Below, one piece after another: positions 24,224-33,929 of a DNA stretch of 42,782 nucleotides. The notes beneath the pieces were generated by a model. That model saw only the letters and a list, made by a program, of their open reading frames with translations, had not been told where the DNA came from and searched no databases. Location: NCBI GenBank assembly GCA_038230415.1, contig JBBRNH010000039.1, positions 1 to 42,782 on the forward strand, written 5' to 3'. Positions within the stretch are counted from its first letter, which is position 1. Each line of letters begins with the position of its first letter. Made by a program: the position numbers and the translations under genes. The DNA comes from JBBRNH01 sp038230415. GTDB lineage: Bacteria; Bacteroidota; Bacteroidia; Cytophagales; Spirosomataceae.

Positions 24224-26131
24224 ATGGAAAATTTTGTGGTCTCGGCCCGGAAATACCGCCCCGCCACCTTTGATACCGTTGTTGGGCAGGAACACATTAC
24301 CACAACCCTGCGGAACGCCATCCGTACCAATCACTTAGCGTCGGCATTTTTGTTTTGCGGGCCGCGCGGTGTTGGCAAGACTACCTGCGCCCGGATTCTC
24401 GCCAAAACCATTAACTGCCAGAACCTTACCGCCGATACCGAAGCCTGCGATGCCTGCGAATCGTGCGTGAGTTTCCGACAAAATGCGTCCTTCAACATCC
24501 ACGAATTAGACGCAGCATCGAACAACTCGGTCGAAGATATCAGAAACCTGATAGATCAGGTGCGCTACCCGCCCCAGTCCGGCAAGTACAAAATCTACAT
24601 CATAGACGAGGTGCATATGCTGTCGTCGGCAGCGTTTAATGCGTTCCTGAAAACGCTCGAAGAACCCCCGACCTACGCTATTTTTATTCTGGCGACCACC
24701 GAAAAACACAAAATTCTGCCCACGATTCTGTCGCGGTGCCAGATTTTTGATTTCAACCGGATCCAGCCGCAACACATCGCTACCCACCTTGCCGACATTG
24801 CCGGTAAGGAAATCATTGGTTTTGAGCCGGAAGCCCTCGACCTGATTGCCCGGAAAGCCGACGGTGGCCTGCGCGACGCGCTTTCGATGTTTGACCTCAA
24901 CGTGACCTTCGCCACTGACCGGACGCTGCGTTACAAAGAGGTACTCGACAACCTGCATATTTTAGATTACGATTACTATTTCTCGCTGACCGATCAGCTT
25001 TTGGCCGGTGATATGTCGGCAAGTTTGCTCACGCTCGATGAGATTCTGCGGAAGGGGTTTGATATGCACCAGTTTGTGGTGGGCCTCACGCGGCACTTCC
25101 GCGATGTGCTGGTTTGCCGCGACCCCGCGACGGTGCAACTGCTGCAAGTGACTGATAACGTGCGGGCTAAGTATCTGGATCAGGCGGTTCGTGCGCCATT
25201 GTCGTTTTTGCTGTCGGCGTTGAGCATTGGCGGGCAGTGCGATATGAATTTCAAACAGGCTAAAGATCAGCGGCTGCACACCGAACTGGCCCTGCTGAAA
25301 CTCGCCGGGCTGCGCCACGCCCTGAACTGGGAAGCCATGCCCGATGCTTTGCCCGTTGGGAATGGTATTTCAGGGCAAAGCCCGGCAGCGGAGAATGGCA
25401 TGGTATTGGGTGGCGACGAAAAAAAAAAGCCCGCATCGGTAAACAGTGACCCGTTAGCCGTTATCAGCGGGCAATCGTCGGCTACCGGCGAGCAGCACCC
25501 GATTACGAGCGAACCCACCAATGGCTACCACACGAACGGAAGTCACCAGCCACCCGCTAATCACCAGCCACCAGTCCTGTTGGAGAACCGCACCAATCCC
25601 GGCGGGGAGCCGTACCAGTCACAGCCATTGCCAGCACCCGCCAAACCGCCCGTTCCGGCGTTGCCCGCCAACAGCAAGCTGCGGACAACGGCGAACCTAA
25701 ACGCCCGGCCAACCACTACAACAGTGGCGCAAGTTGTTGACGAGCAGCGTACTTACCTGCCCGATAAGCCGGTTGAACTGGCCGAATTGCAAATCGCCTG
25801 GCAAGCCTTCGGTAAGCTCCGTGAAGCACAAAACGACTCCGAGACCGAGCGCATGGCCCTGAACCGGGCCTTTGAACTGGATGGGCTGACAATCAGGCTG
25901 GCATTGGACAATAAATTGCAGGAGTCCGCCCTGAACGAGATTAAAGCAGAACTGATGGGCTATGTGCGTAAGGAACTGCAAAACCGGGCCATTCAACTCG
26001 AACACAATGTGGTGATGGCTGACGTTAAAAAACTGATTTACAGCCCGCAGGACAAGTTTAACTTCCTGGCAAACAAAAACCCGGCCCTCCACGACTTGCG
26101 AAAAGCCCTGAATTTAGATGTTGATTATTGA
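24224..26131 (+). CDS. dnaX: DNA polymerase III subunit gamma/tau
   Basis: 635 residues. It is the clamp-loader ATPase of the replisome. Walker A GPRGVGKTT near residue 46-54; a zinc site made by C64 and the CDACESC cluster; Walker B IYIIDEVHML; sensor 1 LATTEKHKILPTILSRC. Domain III ends near residue 365. A linker rich in Pro, Asn and His (about 380-500) leads to a tau-type C-terminal domain. The linker contains an A10 run at 25419-25428; slippage by either one base forward or back meets a stop within about ten codons, which would give a gamma-like short form. A heptamer hairpin separates it from tyrA. Confidence 0.97.
   Translation: MENFVVSARKYRPATFDTVVGQEHITTTLRNAIRTNHLASAFLFCGPRGVGKTTCARILAKTINCQNLTADTEACDACESCVSFRQNASFNIHELDAASNNSVEDIRNLIDQVRYPPQSGKYKIYIIDEVHMLSSAAFNAFLKTLEEPPTYAIFILATTEKHKILPTILSRCQIFDFNRIQPQHIATHLADIAGKEIIGFEPEALDLIARKADGGLRDALSMFDLNVTFATDRTLRYKEVLDNLHILDYDYYFSLTDQLLAGDMSASLLTLDEILRKGFDMHQFVVGLTRHFRDVLVCRDPATVQLLQVTDNVRAKYLDQAVRAPLSFLLSALSIGGQCDMNFKQAKDQRLHTELALLKLAGLRHALNWEAMPDALPVGNGISGQSPAAENGMVLGGDEKKKPASVNSDPLAVISGQSSATGEQHPITSEPTNGYHTNGSHQPPANHQPPVLLENRTNPGGEPYQSQPLPAPAKPPVPALPANSKLRTTANLNARPTTTTVAQVVDEQRTYLPDKPVELAELQIAWQAFGKLREAQNDSETERMALNRAFELDGLTIRLALDNKLQESALNEIKAELMGYVRKELQNRAIQLEHNVVMADVKKLIYSPQDKFNFLANKNPALHDLRKALNLDVDY
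25419..25428 (+). promoter_or_regulatory. A10 slippery run, probable dnaX frameshift/transcript-slippage site
   Basis: GAC GAA AAA AAA AAG CCC spans codons 398-403. A -1 shift reads K-A-R-I-G-K-Q then TGA (25447-25449), giving about 408 residues; loss of one A reads K-S-P-H-R then TAA. Directly downstream GCCCGC (25429-25434) can pair with a GCGGGC about 32 bases later. Gamma in other bacteria is made in this way at the equivalent position. Confidence 0.65.
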
Positions 26132-26140
26132 GTTATGAAT

Positions 26141-26212
26141 GAAGAGTGAAGAGTTATGAGTGAAGAATAATATTGCACCAGTCTATTCTTCACTCATAAC
26201 TCTTCACTCTTC
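26141..26212. repeat. 29-bp perfect hairpin between dnaX and tyrA, heptamer-based
   Basis: Bases 26141-26169 pair perfectly with 26184-26212 (14-base loop). The arm is made of 7-base units (GAAGAGT twice, then TATGAGT, GAAGAAT). It lies in the 92-base gap between two genes in the same direction and probably terminates dnaX. Confidence 0.75.
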
Positions 26213-26223
26213 ACTTAAAAAAT

Positions 26224-27081
26224 ATGACCGTTACCATCGTTGGCGTGGGATTGCTGGGCGGCTCGTTTGCCCTGGCCCTCCGCGACCGCTACCCCAAAAT
26301 TCATTTTATCGGCGTAGATGCCTCGCCCGTTCACGGTCAGCTCGCCGTGGCGAAGGGCATTGTTGATGCCACCGGCTCATTGGCCGAAACCGTTGCCATC
26401 TCCGATTTGGTGGTGCTGGCCGTGCCGGTCACTACGATTATGGCCCTCCTGCCCGCCGTGCTGGATGCATTGCCCGATGCCGGTACGGTGGTGGATTTGG
26501 GTTCGACCAAAGAAACCATCTGCGCCGTTGCCGATGCTCACCCGCGCCGGGGTCAGTTTGTGGCCGCTCACCCGATGGCCGGCACCGAAAACTCCGGCCC
26601 CGGCGCGGCTTTCCGGGAGTTGCTGCCCGGCAAAAACCTCATCATCTGCGACCGCCACAAAAGCCACCCCGACAGCCTGACGCTGGTCGAAGCCATTTTT
26701 CGGGATATTGGCATGAAACTATTTTATATGACCCCCGCCGAACATGACCTGCACCTGGCGTATGTCTCACACCTGAGCCATATTTCGGCCTTCGCGCTGG
26801 GATTAACGGTGTTAGAAAAGGAAAAAGACGAGCAGGCCATCTTCGACATGGCAAGCACCGGCTTCAGCAGCACCGTTCGGTTAGCCAAAAGCAGCCCGGC
26901 AATGTGGGGGCCAATTTTTGACCAAAACCGGCAAAACGTGTCGCAGGCATTGGCTGATTACATCGAGTTTTTGCAGCAATTCAAAACCATACTCGACGCA
27001 CAGGACATGGCCGAAGCGACCCGCTATATGCAGCAGGCCAACGTTATCAGGCGAGTGCTTGACGGTATCGAGAAGCGGTAA
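26224..27081 (+). CDS. tyrA: Prephenate dehydrogenase TyrA
   Basis: 285 residues. It oxidises prephenate to 4-hydroxyphenylpyruvate in tyrosine synthesis. The N-terminal NAD(P) fold has GVGLLGGSFALAL; further markers are DLGSTKETI, AAHPMAGTENSG (catalytic His region), and HLAYVSHLSHISAFAL. There is no chorismate mutase or ACT domain, so it is the monofunctional form. The ATG at 26224 directly follows the hairpin repeat. No other aro genes lie nearby. Confidence 0.95.
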   Translation: MTVTIVGVGLLGGSFALALRDRYPKIHFIGVDASPVHGQLAVAKGIVDATGSLAETVAISDLVVLAVPVTTIMALLPAVLDALPDAGTVVDLGSTKETICAVADAHPRRGQFVAAHPMAGTENSGPGAAFRELLPGKNLIICDRHKSHPDSLTLVEAIFRDIGMKLFYMTPAEHDLHLAYVSHLSHISAFALGLTVLEKEKDEQAIFDMASTGFSSTVRLAKSSPAMWGPIFDQNRQNVSQALADYIEFLQQFKTILDAQDMAEATRYMQQANVIRRVLDGIEKR

Positions 27082-27097
27082 ACAGCCGTTTTGGTTG

Positions 27098-27105
27098 TAT
27101 TTTTG
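27098..27105 (+). promoter_or_regulatory. -7 element TATTTTTG upstream of lepA
   Basis: A perfect TAnnTTTG lies 36 bases before the lepA GTG, after the tyrA stop. A -33 element is not evident. Confidence 0.4.
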
Positions 27106-27140
27106 TAGGATAAAGACATAGACATAACCGCTCCGGGACT

Positions 27141-28928
<1,788 letters not shown>

Positions 28929-28940
28929 AACTCATTTCCG

Positions 28941-29753
28941 ATGACTCTCGGCAACTTAGACAACGAAATCATCTTCAAAAAGGCGTTCACCGATAAAACA
29001 GTGTTCAAAGCATTTGTGCGCGATGTATTAGGGCTTGACGTTGAGATTGACAAAATAGAAACCGAAAAGAAGTTTGAGCCCCGCATTGGCTACGTGGATT
29101 TTGAATTGGACATTTTTGCTGAAACCGTTGATAAACGGATCGTTATCGAAATTCAGCGTATCGAGTACGACAGTGCGACTGCCCGGCATAACTTTGACCG
29201 TTTTTTACACTATTTTATGATGGTGATAGCCGAACAACAAAAACGGTCGAAAGAATATGGTCTTAGCTAAACCGTGTATGTGATTGTGGTGATAACGAGT
29301 CCGTATCGTATCAGCGATAAAAGCGGTCAGCCCGTCAAAGACGAAGTATTACTGGTTAAACTCAATCCCAAAACGCTGGCTGGCGAAGAGCGTGAACTCT
29401 ACGGGCATCAATTAGTTTTCCTGAACCCCAATTACCGCGATAATAGTACACCAACATCAATTCGTGACTGGTTAGATTTGATTTATGAGTCCATCCATAA
29501 CTCAGAAGAATCGGTTATCAATCAGGAAAACGCGGGTATCCGGCGGGCGGCAGAACTGATTGCCCGCGAAAATATGACCCCTGAGGAACGGGCATTGAGC
29601 AAAAACAAAGAAGCCGGGAAAGTGACCATTGCCAAAGAAAAACAGGCAACAGTAGTTGAGATTGCCCAAAATGCAATCCGGGCCGGGCTTGACAACACGC
29701 TCATCGCCACGCTGACAGGCTTGTCGATAGCCGATGTTCAGCAACTCAGGTAG
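28941..29753 (+). pseudogene. Rpn/PD-(D/E)XK-family nuclease gene split by one in-frame stop
   Basis: Two consecutive segments (28941-29270 and 29271-29753) are in the same frame and separated only by TAA at 29268-29270. The first begins MTLGNLDNEIIFKKAFTDK and contains the nuclease core (GYVDFELDIFAE and VIEIQRIEYD, a D-x(n)-E-x-Q pattern). The second continues with VYVIVVITSPYR and ends in a charged helix and a GLDNTLIATLTGLSIADVQQL tail typical of Rpn (recombination-promoting nuclease) proteins. The intact product would be about 270 residues. Read as a recent nonsense mutation; readthrough or reinitiation at the GTG (29274) is possible. It is 12 bases after lepA and is flanked by the lepA-end duplication. 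Confidence 0.85.
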
Positions 29754-29769
29754 CAGGATTCGTATCTGT

Positions 29770-29844
29770 AAGAAACGGATGCGGCAGGTGGGTAACGTCG
29801 AAATCCCGCAGGAAGCGTTTATGGCCGTGCTGAAGATAAATTGA
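29770..29844 (+). repeat. lepA 3'-end direct repeat, second copy
   Basis: Copy of lepA codons for KKRMRQVGNVEIPQEAFMAV and onward to the stop, 72 of 75 bases identical to 28854-28928. It has no start or upstream lepA sequence. The differences are silent only if read as lepA. Confidence 0.95.
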
Positions 29845-29871
29845 CCCGCTTCCCTGAGTGATTAGTGGTGG

Positions 29872-29897
29872 CCCCGCTGATAAAATCGGCGGGGTTA
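29872..29897. terminator. Bidirectional hairpin terminator
   Basis: CCCCGCTGAT (29872-29881) pairs with ATCGGCGGGG (29885-29894) around AAA with one U-G pair, followed by TTATTT on the plus strand. It abuts the stop codon of the minus-strand gene. Confidence 0.75.
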
Positions 29898-30650
29898 TTT
29901 CAACCGATACCGAACCACCACCGGCCAGTGTTCGGCAGTTTTGTATTCTTCCAGCACCTGATACATCAACGGGGTCAGCGGGCCGCCGGTTTGGGTCCAG
30001 ACGTAATCGAGCCGGGCCACGGCAGCGGGCAGGGTAGGGGTATCGGTGTCCCAGCCCGCGTCGAACCAGTACTGTCTCAACTGCCCGATCAGGGTTTCGT
30101 CGGGCAGGGCATTAAAATCACCGGCCCAGATTACGGGCTGAATGCTGGACTTTAGCAACGCACTCACCACCCCGGCCTGCAACCCCCGCCCCCGTTCGAT
30201 TTTATCGTCGAACTGGCTGTTGCAGAATCGAACCGTCTTCCGGTTGGGGAGTTCGACGTAGGCGCAGAGCAGAATACGCTGTCCGGTGCTGTCGGGGTCG
30301 GGCAGCAGAATTCGTTGCGTGGCAATGATGGGGTAGCGCGAAAGAATCCCCAGCCCGATTTTACCGCCATTGCTGGTAGTGACAGCCCCGCCGAAGACTG
30401 GATAAAATCCGGTTAGGTTAGCGAGTTGCTGCACCTGATTCTTGCCGTAGCTGCGGGTGGTAGCACTATCAACTTCCTGAATAGCAATGAGATCAGCCTT
30501 ACTCTGGCGGATAACCGTACCGATCCGAATCAGGTTGATGCGCCCGTTGAGGTCAGCTCCGTGATTAACGTTGTAGGTCAGCACGGTCAGTCCTTGGGCG
30601 GTGCCGGGGCTACCGATAAACAGGAAGAACAAAAATAAATACGGTTTCAT
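29895..30650 (-). CDS. Secreted endonuclease/exonuclease/phosphatase-fold protein
   Basis: 251 residues with an N-terminal signal peptide (MKPYLFLFFLFIGSPGTAQG). EEP-superfamily motifs: TYNVNHG, IAIQEVDSA (metal Glu), ILSRYPI, VIWAGDFNALPDE (catalytic Asp/Asn), RLDYVW and the terminal AEHWPVV (His; usually SDHxPV). The fold hydrolyses phosphodiesters or phosphomonoesters of nucleic acids, lipids or inositides; the signal peptide places it outside the cytoplasm. Its ATG overlaps the stop of the upstream mutarotase-like gene by 4 bases, so the two are coupled. Confidence 0.88.
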   Translation of the reverse strand: MKPYLFLFFLFIGSPGTAQGLTVLTYNVNHGADLNGRINLIRIGTVIRQSKADLIAIQEVDSATTRSYGKNQVQQLANLTGFYPVFGGAVTTSNGGKIGLGILSRYPIIATQRILLPDPDSTGQRILLCAYVELPNRKTVRFCNSQFDDKIERGRGLQAGVVSALLKSSIQPVIWAGDFNALPDETLIGQLRQYWFDAGWDTDTPTLPAAVARLDYVWTQTGGPLTPLMYQVLEEYKTAEHWPVVVRYRLK

Positions 30651-31006
30651 AACGCAGAAAAAGCGGACAAAAGCCCGCCTTGCAAGGTAAAAATGTTATC
30701 CATCAGCCGCCATTTTTCGCCGGGAACCGAGTCGGGCAGGGCTTGCTGGTACGTCCACATCAGGGTCTCCCATTGCTGCACTACTGGGTTGGCCGCGTCT
30801 GCTTCGGCTTTGCGGGCAAACGAAAACGTTTCGTCGGTATCCATAATCATAAACAGCCGGTTGCCCGTGCGGTAAATTTCCATGCCGATGATGCCTGATT
30901 CACGGATACTGGCTTCGATTTCGGGCCAGATTTGGGCGTGATACCGTTCGTATTCGGCAATCAGGGCCGGATCACCTTTCAGGTCGAGGGCTAAGCAGTA
31001 ACGCAT
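30647..31006 (-). CDS. L-rhamnose mutarotase-like protein
   Basis: 119 residues of the RhaM/DUF718 family: RYCLALDLKGDPALIAEYE at the N-terminus, YHAQIWPEI with the family His, IYRTGNRLFMIMD, and a C-terminal WRLMDNIFTL segment. Family members interconvert the anomers of L-rhamnose or L-fucose. No rhamnose catabolic genes are adjacent, but a fucosyltransferase lies 9 kb away. Placed between mtaB (45 bases upstream) and the EEP gene (4-base overlap). Confidence 0.85.
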   Translation of the reverse strand: MRYCLALDLKGDPALIAEYERYHAQIWPEIEASIRESGIIGMEIYRTGNRLFMIMDTDETFSFARKAEADAANPVVQQWETLMWTYQQALPDSVPGEKWRLMDNIFTLQGGLLSAFSAL

Positions 31007-31051
31007 ATACTTAAACGGGGTTAAAGCGCAATGAATAGTAACGTTTAGTAA

Positions 31052-32395
31052 CTATCGATCCGCATAAATCCGGGCAGGTTCAGTAACTTCCATCAATCCG
31101 TTGGTATTGATTTCGGTCAGTAACACCCGTTTGGTTTCGTTGATAAGCAGCGGGTCATAGTTGGCTACTACCCGGACGTAATTTTCGGTGAAGCCGTGCA
31201 TCAGTCCGGTGGTTCGGTCGCCGGTTTCAGTCTCTTCTTCAAACAGCACGGTGGCCTCGCGTCCGATTTGCGATTCGTAAAACGCCCGCCGTTTCTTCTC
31301 CGACAGGCTGTGCAGCATTGTCGAGCGTTCGGCACGGACATGGCCCGGCACGGTTGGGTTGATGATCAGGGCGTGGGTGTTAGGCCGCTCGGAGTAAGTA
31401 AATACGTGCAGGTAAGAAATGGGCATACCACTCAGAAACTGGCACGTTTCGCGGAATAATTCGTCGGTTTCACCGGGATGCCCCACCATTACATCGGCAC
31501 CGATACAGGCGTTGGGCATGGCGGTTTTAATGGCGGCTACGCGGTCGGCATAGAGTTCTCGTTTGTAGCGTCGGCGCATCAGGCCAAGCATGGTGTTGCT
31601 GCCCGATTGCAGTGGGACGTGAAAATGCGGTACAAACCGCGATGATTGCCCCACAAACCGGATGATTTCGTCAGTGAGCAAATTGGGTTCTATGCTCGAA
31701 ATTCGGAACCGTTCGACGGCCTGAATGTCATTTAATGCCCGCACGAGGTCAAAAAACGTTTCGGGCCGGGTATCGTTCTGCAACCCAAAGTCGCCGATGT
31801 TCACGCCGGTCAACACAATCTCCTTTACGCCCCGGTCGGCAATCTCGCGGGCTGCCCGCACCACATTCGCTACGGTGTCGGAACGGCTACGGCCACGCGC
31901 TAATGGAATAGTACAATAACTACATGGATAATCACAGCCATCCTGCACTTTCAAAAATGTGCGTGTTCGGTCATTCAGGGAGTAGGCCGTGTGGTAATCG
32001 AGGACTTCTGAAATCGGTGAGTTGAAAATCTGAGCGGCCTCTCCGGTAGGTCGTTTGTTGAAGGTTCCGATGAGTTCGTGGAGTCTGAATTTCTCGGCGG
32101 CCCCTAAAACAGCATCAACACCGGGAATACCAGCTATTTCCTGTGGTTTTAGTTGGGCATAACAGCCAACAATAGCCACATACCCGTCGGGGTTTATTTT
32201 TTGGGCCTCCCGAACGATTTTCCGGCATTTTTTGTCGGCATTATCCGTCACCGAGCAGGTATTGATGATAAATACATCAGGTTGCTCCGTAAATGCCACC
32301 CGCTGATGCCCTTGTTGTTCGAGCAGCCGACCTATGGTAGATGTCTCTGAAAAGTTCAGTTTGCAACCAAGGGTATAAAAAGCGATCCGTTTCAT
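31052..32395 (-). CDS. mtaB: tRNA t6A37 methylthiotransferase MtaB
   Basis: 447 residues. A radical-SAM methylthiotransferase: N-terminal UPF0004 domain with three cysteines (TLGCKLN, INTCSVTD, VGCYAQ), a radical SAM cluster CDYPCSYC near residue 155, and a C-terminal TRAM domain. The YTLGCKLNFSE start and the absence of MiaB-specific features point to MtaB, which converts t6A37 to ms2t6A37 in tRNA-Lys. A TAGTTTTG -7 box precedes it. Confidence 0.93.
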   Translation of the reverse strand: MKRIAFYTLGCKLNFSETSTIGRLLEQQGHQRVAFTEQPDVFIINTCSVTDNADKKCRKIVREAQKINPDGYVAIVGCYAQLKPQEIAGIPGVDAVLGAAEKFRLHELIGTFNKRPTGEAAQIFNSPISEVLDYHTAYSLNDRTRTFLKVQDGCDYPCSYCTIPLARGRSRSDTVANVVRAAREIADRGVKEIVLTGVNIGDFGLQNDTRPETFFDLVRALNDIQAVERFRISSIEPNLLTDEIIRFVGQSSRFVPHFHVPLQSGSNTMLGLMRRRYKRELYADRVAAIKTAMPNACIGADVMVGHPGETDELFRETCQFLSGMPISYLHVFTYSERPNTHALIINPTVPGHVRAERSTMLHSLSEKKRRAFYESQIGREATVLFEEETETGDRTTGLMHGFTENYVRVVANYDPLLINETKRVLLTEINTNGLMEVTEPARIYADR

Positions 32396-32412
32396 AGCCG
32401 ATAAATAGACTG

Positions 32413-32420
32413 CAAAACTA
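32413..32420 (-). promoter_or_regulatory. -7 element TAGTTTTG upstream of mtaB
   Basis: Matches TAnnTTTG 17 bases upstream of the ATG. Next to it CGGAAA-AG-TTTCCG forms a small perfect inverted repeat (32421-32434). No clear -33 box. Confidence 0.4.
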
Positions 32421-32668
32421 CGGAAAAGTTTCCGGGCGGGGCCTTTCGGGTCAATCTTTACTGTGGCTCTGGTGTTTGCTTGTCTCCTGCGGGTTCTGGT
32501 CAGGATTTCGGCAACCGATTAGTTGTCGGCACGTGTACCAAAGATTATTTCGCACGGAATAATGCAGTTTATCTTCACCCGCAGAGTAAATTTTTTGACC
32601 GATTGATAAATGACGAAAAATGGGGTGTGAGCGATGTCCACCACTCTTTACTAATCCATCAGTAGTAC

Positions 32669-33213
32669 GGTGTCTTTCCTAATAAAACAGGACTATTCTT
32701 CTATCATCGGCTTTGAGAAATACGGTTGGTCACTGTGGAGATGCACCTTCGTCATTGGTGCCAATCAATGATTGTTGGCTGAGGTGTTTTACCGACTCAA
32801 TATTCAACTCCATAACCATCTGCTGAACATCTTGGTAGCGAAGCTGTTGCGGATTAGAAACGCTAACCACCTGAGCAAGAAAGGGTAACAGCGAATGATA
32901 GCATTTGTATGCATAGCTCTCGGAGATGCCATAACTAAACCCAAGCACCTCAAACGTCGGGCCTGATTTGAGGTATTCAAGCGTGAGCAGGAGTTGATTT
33001 GGCAGGCTGAATTCAGCCTCTAAGCCCCGGTTTGCCAACGGATTCCGAAGCAGGTATTGATCCACTCTAAATTGTACTTTTTCGAGCAGCATCTGAAAAT
33101 CTTTGAACTTTACCCCAAATACGCGCTGGCATCGGGAGGGGTGTTTTTCCAGAAAACCGTATTTATCAAACATTTAGGTGGCTGTTAAAGAATCGTTAAT
33201 TAGGAAAGAGGTG
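32669..33213. mobile_element. Internally deleted IS5-type element with terminal inverted repeats
   Basis: TCTTTCCTAAT at 32673-32683 is matched by its exact complement at 33199-33209, with partial similarity outside and inside (GGTG / CACC edge, AA inside). The roughly 545-base element contains only the N-terminal transposase part. A target-site duplication could not be defined. The 32396-32668 stretch to its left holds no gene I can support. Confidence 0.6.
32730..33173 (-). pseudogene. N-terminal fragment of a DDE transposase (HTH region only)
   Basis: 147 residues resembling the helix-turn-helix front part of IS5-type transposases: LLLTLEYLKSGPTFEVLGF, then SYGISESYAYKCYHSLLPFL. The DDE catalytic domain that should follow is missing; the reading ends in a short unrelated tail. 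It could also be a first ORF of a two-ORF element whose second ORF has been deleted. It would not be able to transpose by itself, though it may bind the terminal repeats. Confidence 0.7.
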
Positions 33214-33293
33214 TATTGTCCCTCATTTTTTTTTGAGATATTTGGTAACTGAAATCAGCCTCAGCAGTCTAACCTTAAAAAGTCCAATACATT

Positions 33294-33776
33294 ATGGCAA
33301 AGAAATACCGTCTGCTCATCGCGGAAGGAAACCCGCATGTAGCCACAATTCTTGTTCAGACACTCAAAAATGACTTCGCCGTCACCGTGGTCAATACGGG
33401 TCAGGACGCGGCTCGGTTGTTGATTCAGGGTGATCGCTTCGATTGTGTGCTGACTGAGCTGAACCTGCCCTTTTTCAGCGGTCTTGAGCTGACAAGACTG
33501 ATCCGAATGAGCAAGCTCATTGGGCAAACGCCCGTCGTTGTGCTATCGAGCGCGACAGACAGCGTTACCCGGATCGAGTGCTTAGAACAGGGCGTGGACA
33601 GCTACATCTCCAAACCGTTCAATCCGCTGGAAGTCAAAGCCAAACTGCACGCTATGCTCCGCTGGTCGGCCTCCGTTTCCGAAGACGTTACCCGGCGTGC
33701 GGTGCCGGTTCGGTTGCAACCGAACCCAAGTCCGTTCGGAAAACTGAAGTCCCGTATTCTGTCAATGATCATGTAA
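33294..33776 (+). CDS. Receiver-domain protein with Glu in place of the phospho-acceptor Asp
   Basis: 160 residues: a CheY-like receiver (1-120) and a 40-residue basic tail without a known output domain. The position of the acceptor Asp (VLLDLxLP) reads VLTELNLP, so it is E55. The acidic pocket usually DD reads E11-G12. The conserved Ser (S86) and Lys (K107, ISKPF) remain. Glu at the acceptor can mimic the phosphorylated state, so this may be a constitutively on or non-phosphorylated regulator. A weak promoter (ATTG, 20 bases, TATTTGGT) lies upstream. It stands 153 bases before the polysaccharide genes in the same direction, which suggests a regulatory link. Confidence 0.85.
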   Translation: MAKKYRLLIAEGNPHVATILVQTLKNDFAVTVVNTGQDAARLLIQGDRFDCVLTELNLPFFSGLELTRLIRMSKLIGQTPVVVLSSATDSVTRIECLEQGVDSYISKPFNPLEVKAKLHAMLRWSASVSEDVTRRAVPVRLQPNPSPFGKLKSRILSMIM

Positions 33777-33929
33777 AAATGTTTCGTTGAAGTGAACCAG
33801 AGTGGCCTGCTAATTTTCGGGTTGCAATGACCTGTGGTCATGTTCAGACCGCTGTCTTTTCAGTAACAAAATGTGTGCCATTGTTAGAGCGCGTACCTGT
33901 TCAGTACTTCATCATCGTTTCTTTGCTTT

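Noticed and set aside
28941..29844. Toxin-antitoxin pair reading of the two Rpn-region segments
   Set aside because: Both halves are in one frame and together form a single Rpn-family protein; the stop between them explains the split.
32480..32665. 61-residue plus-strand open frame left of the IS remnant
   Set aside because: Composition looks random and no start signal or family resemblance is visible.
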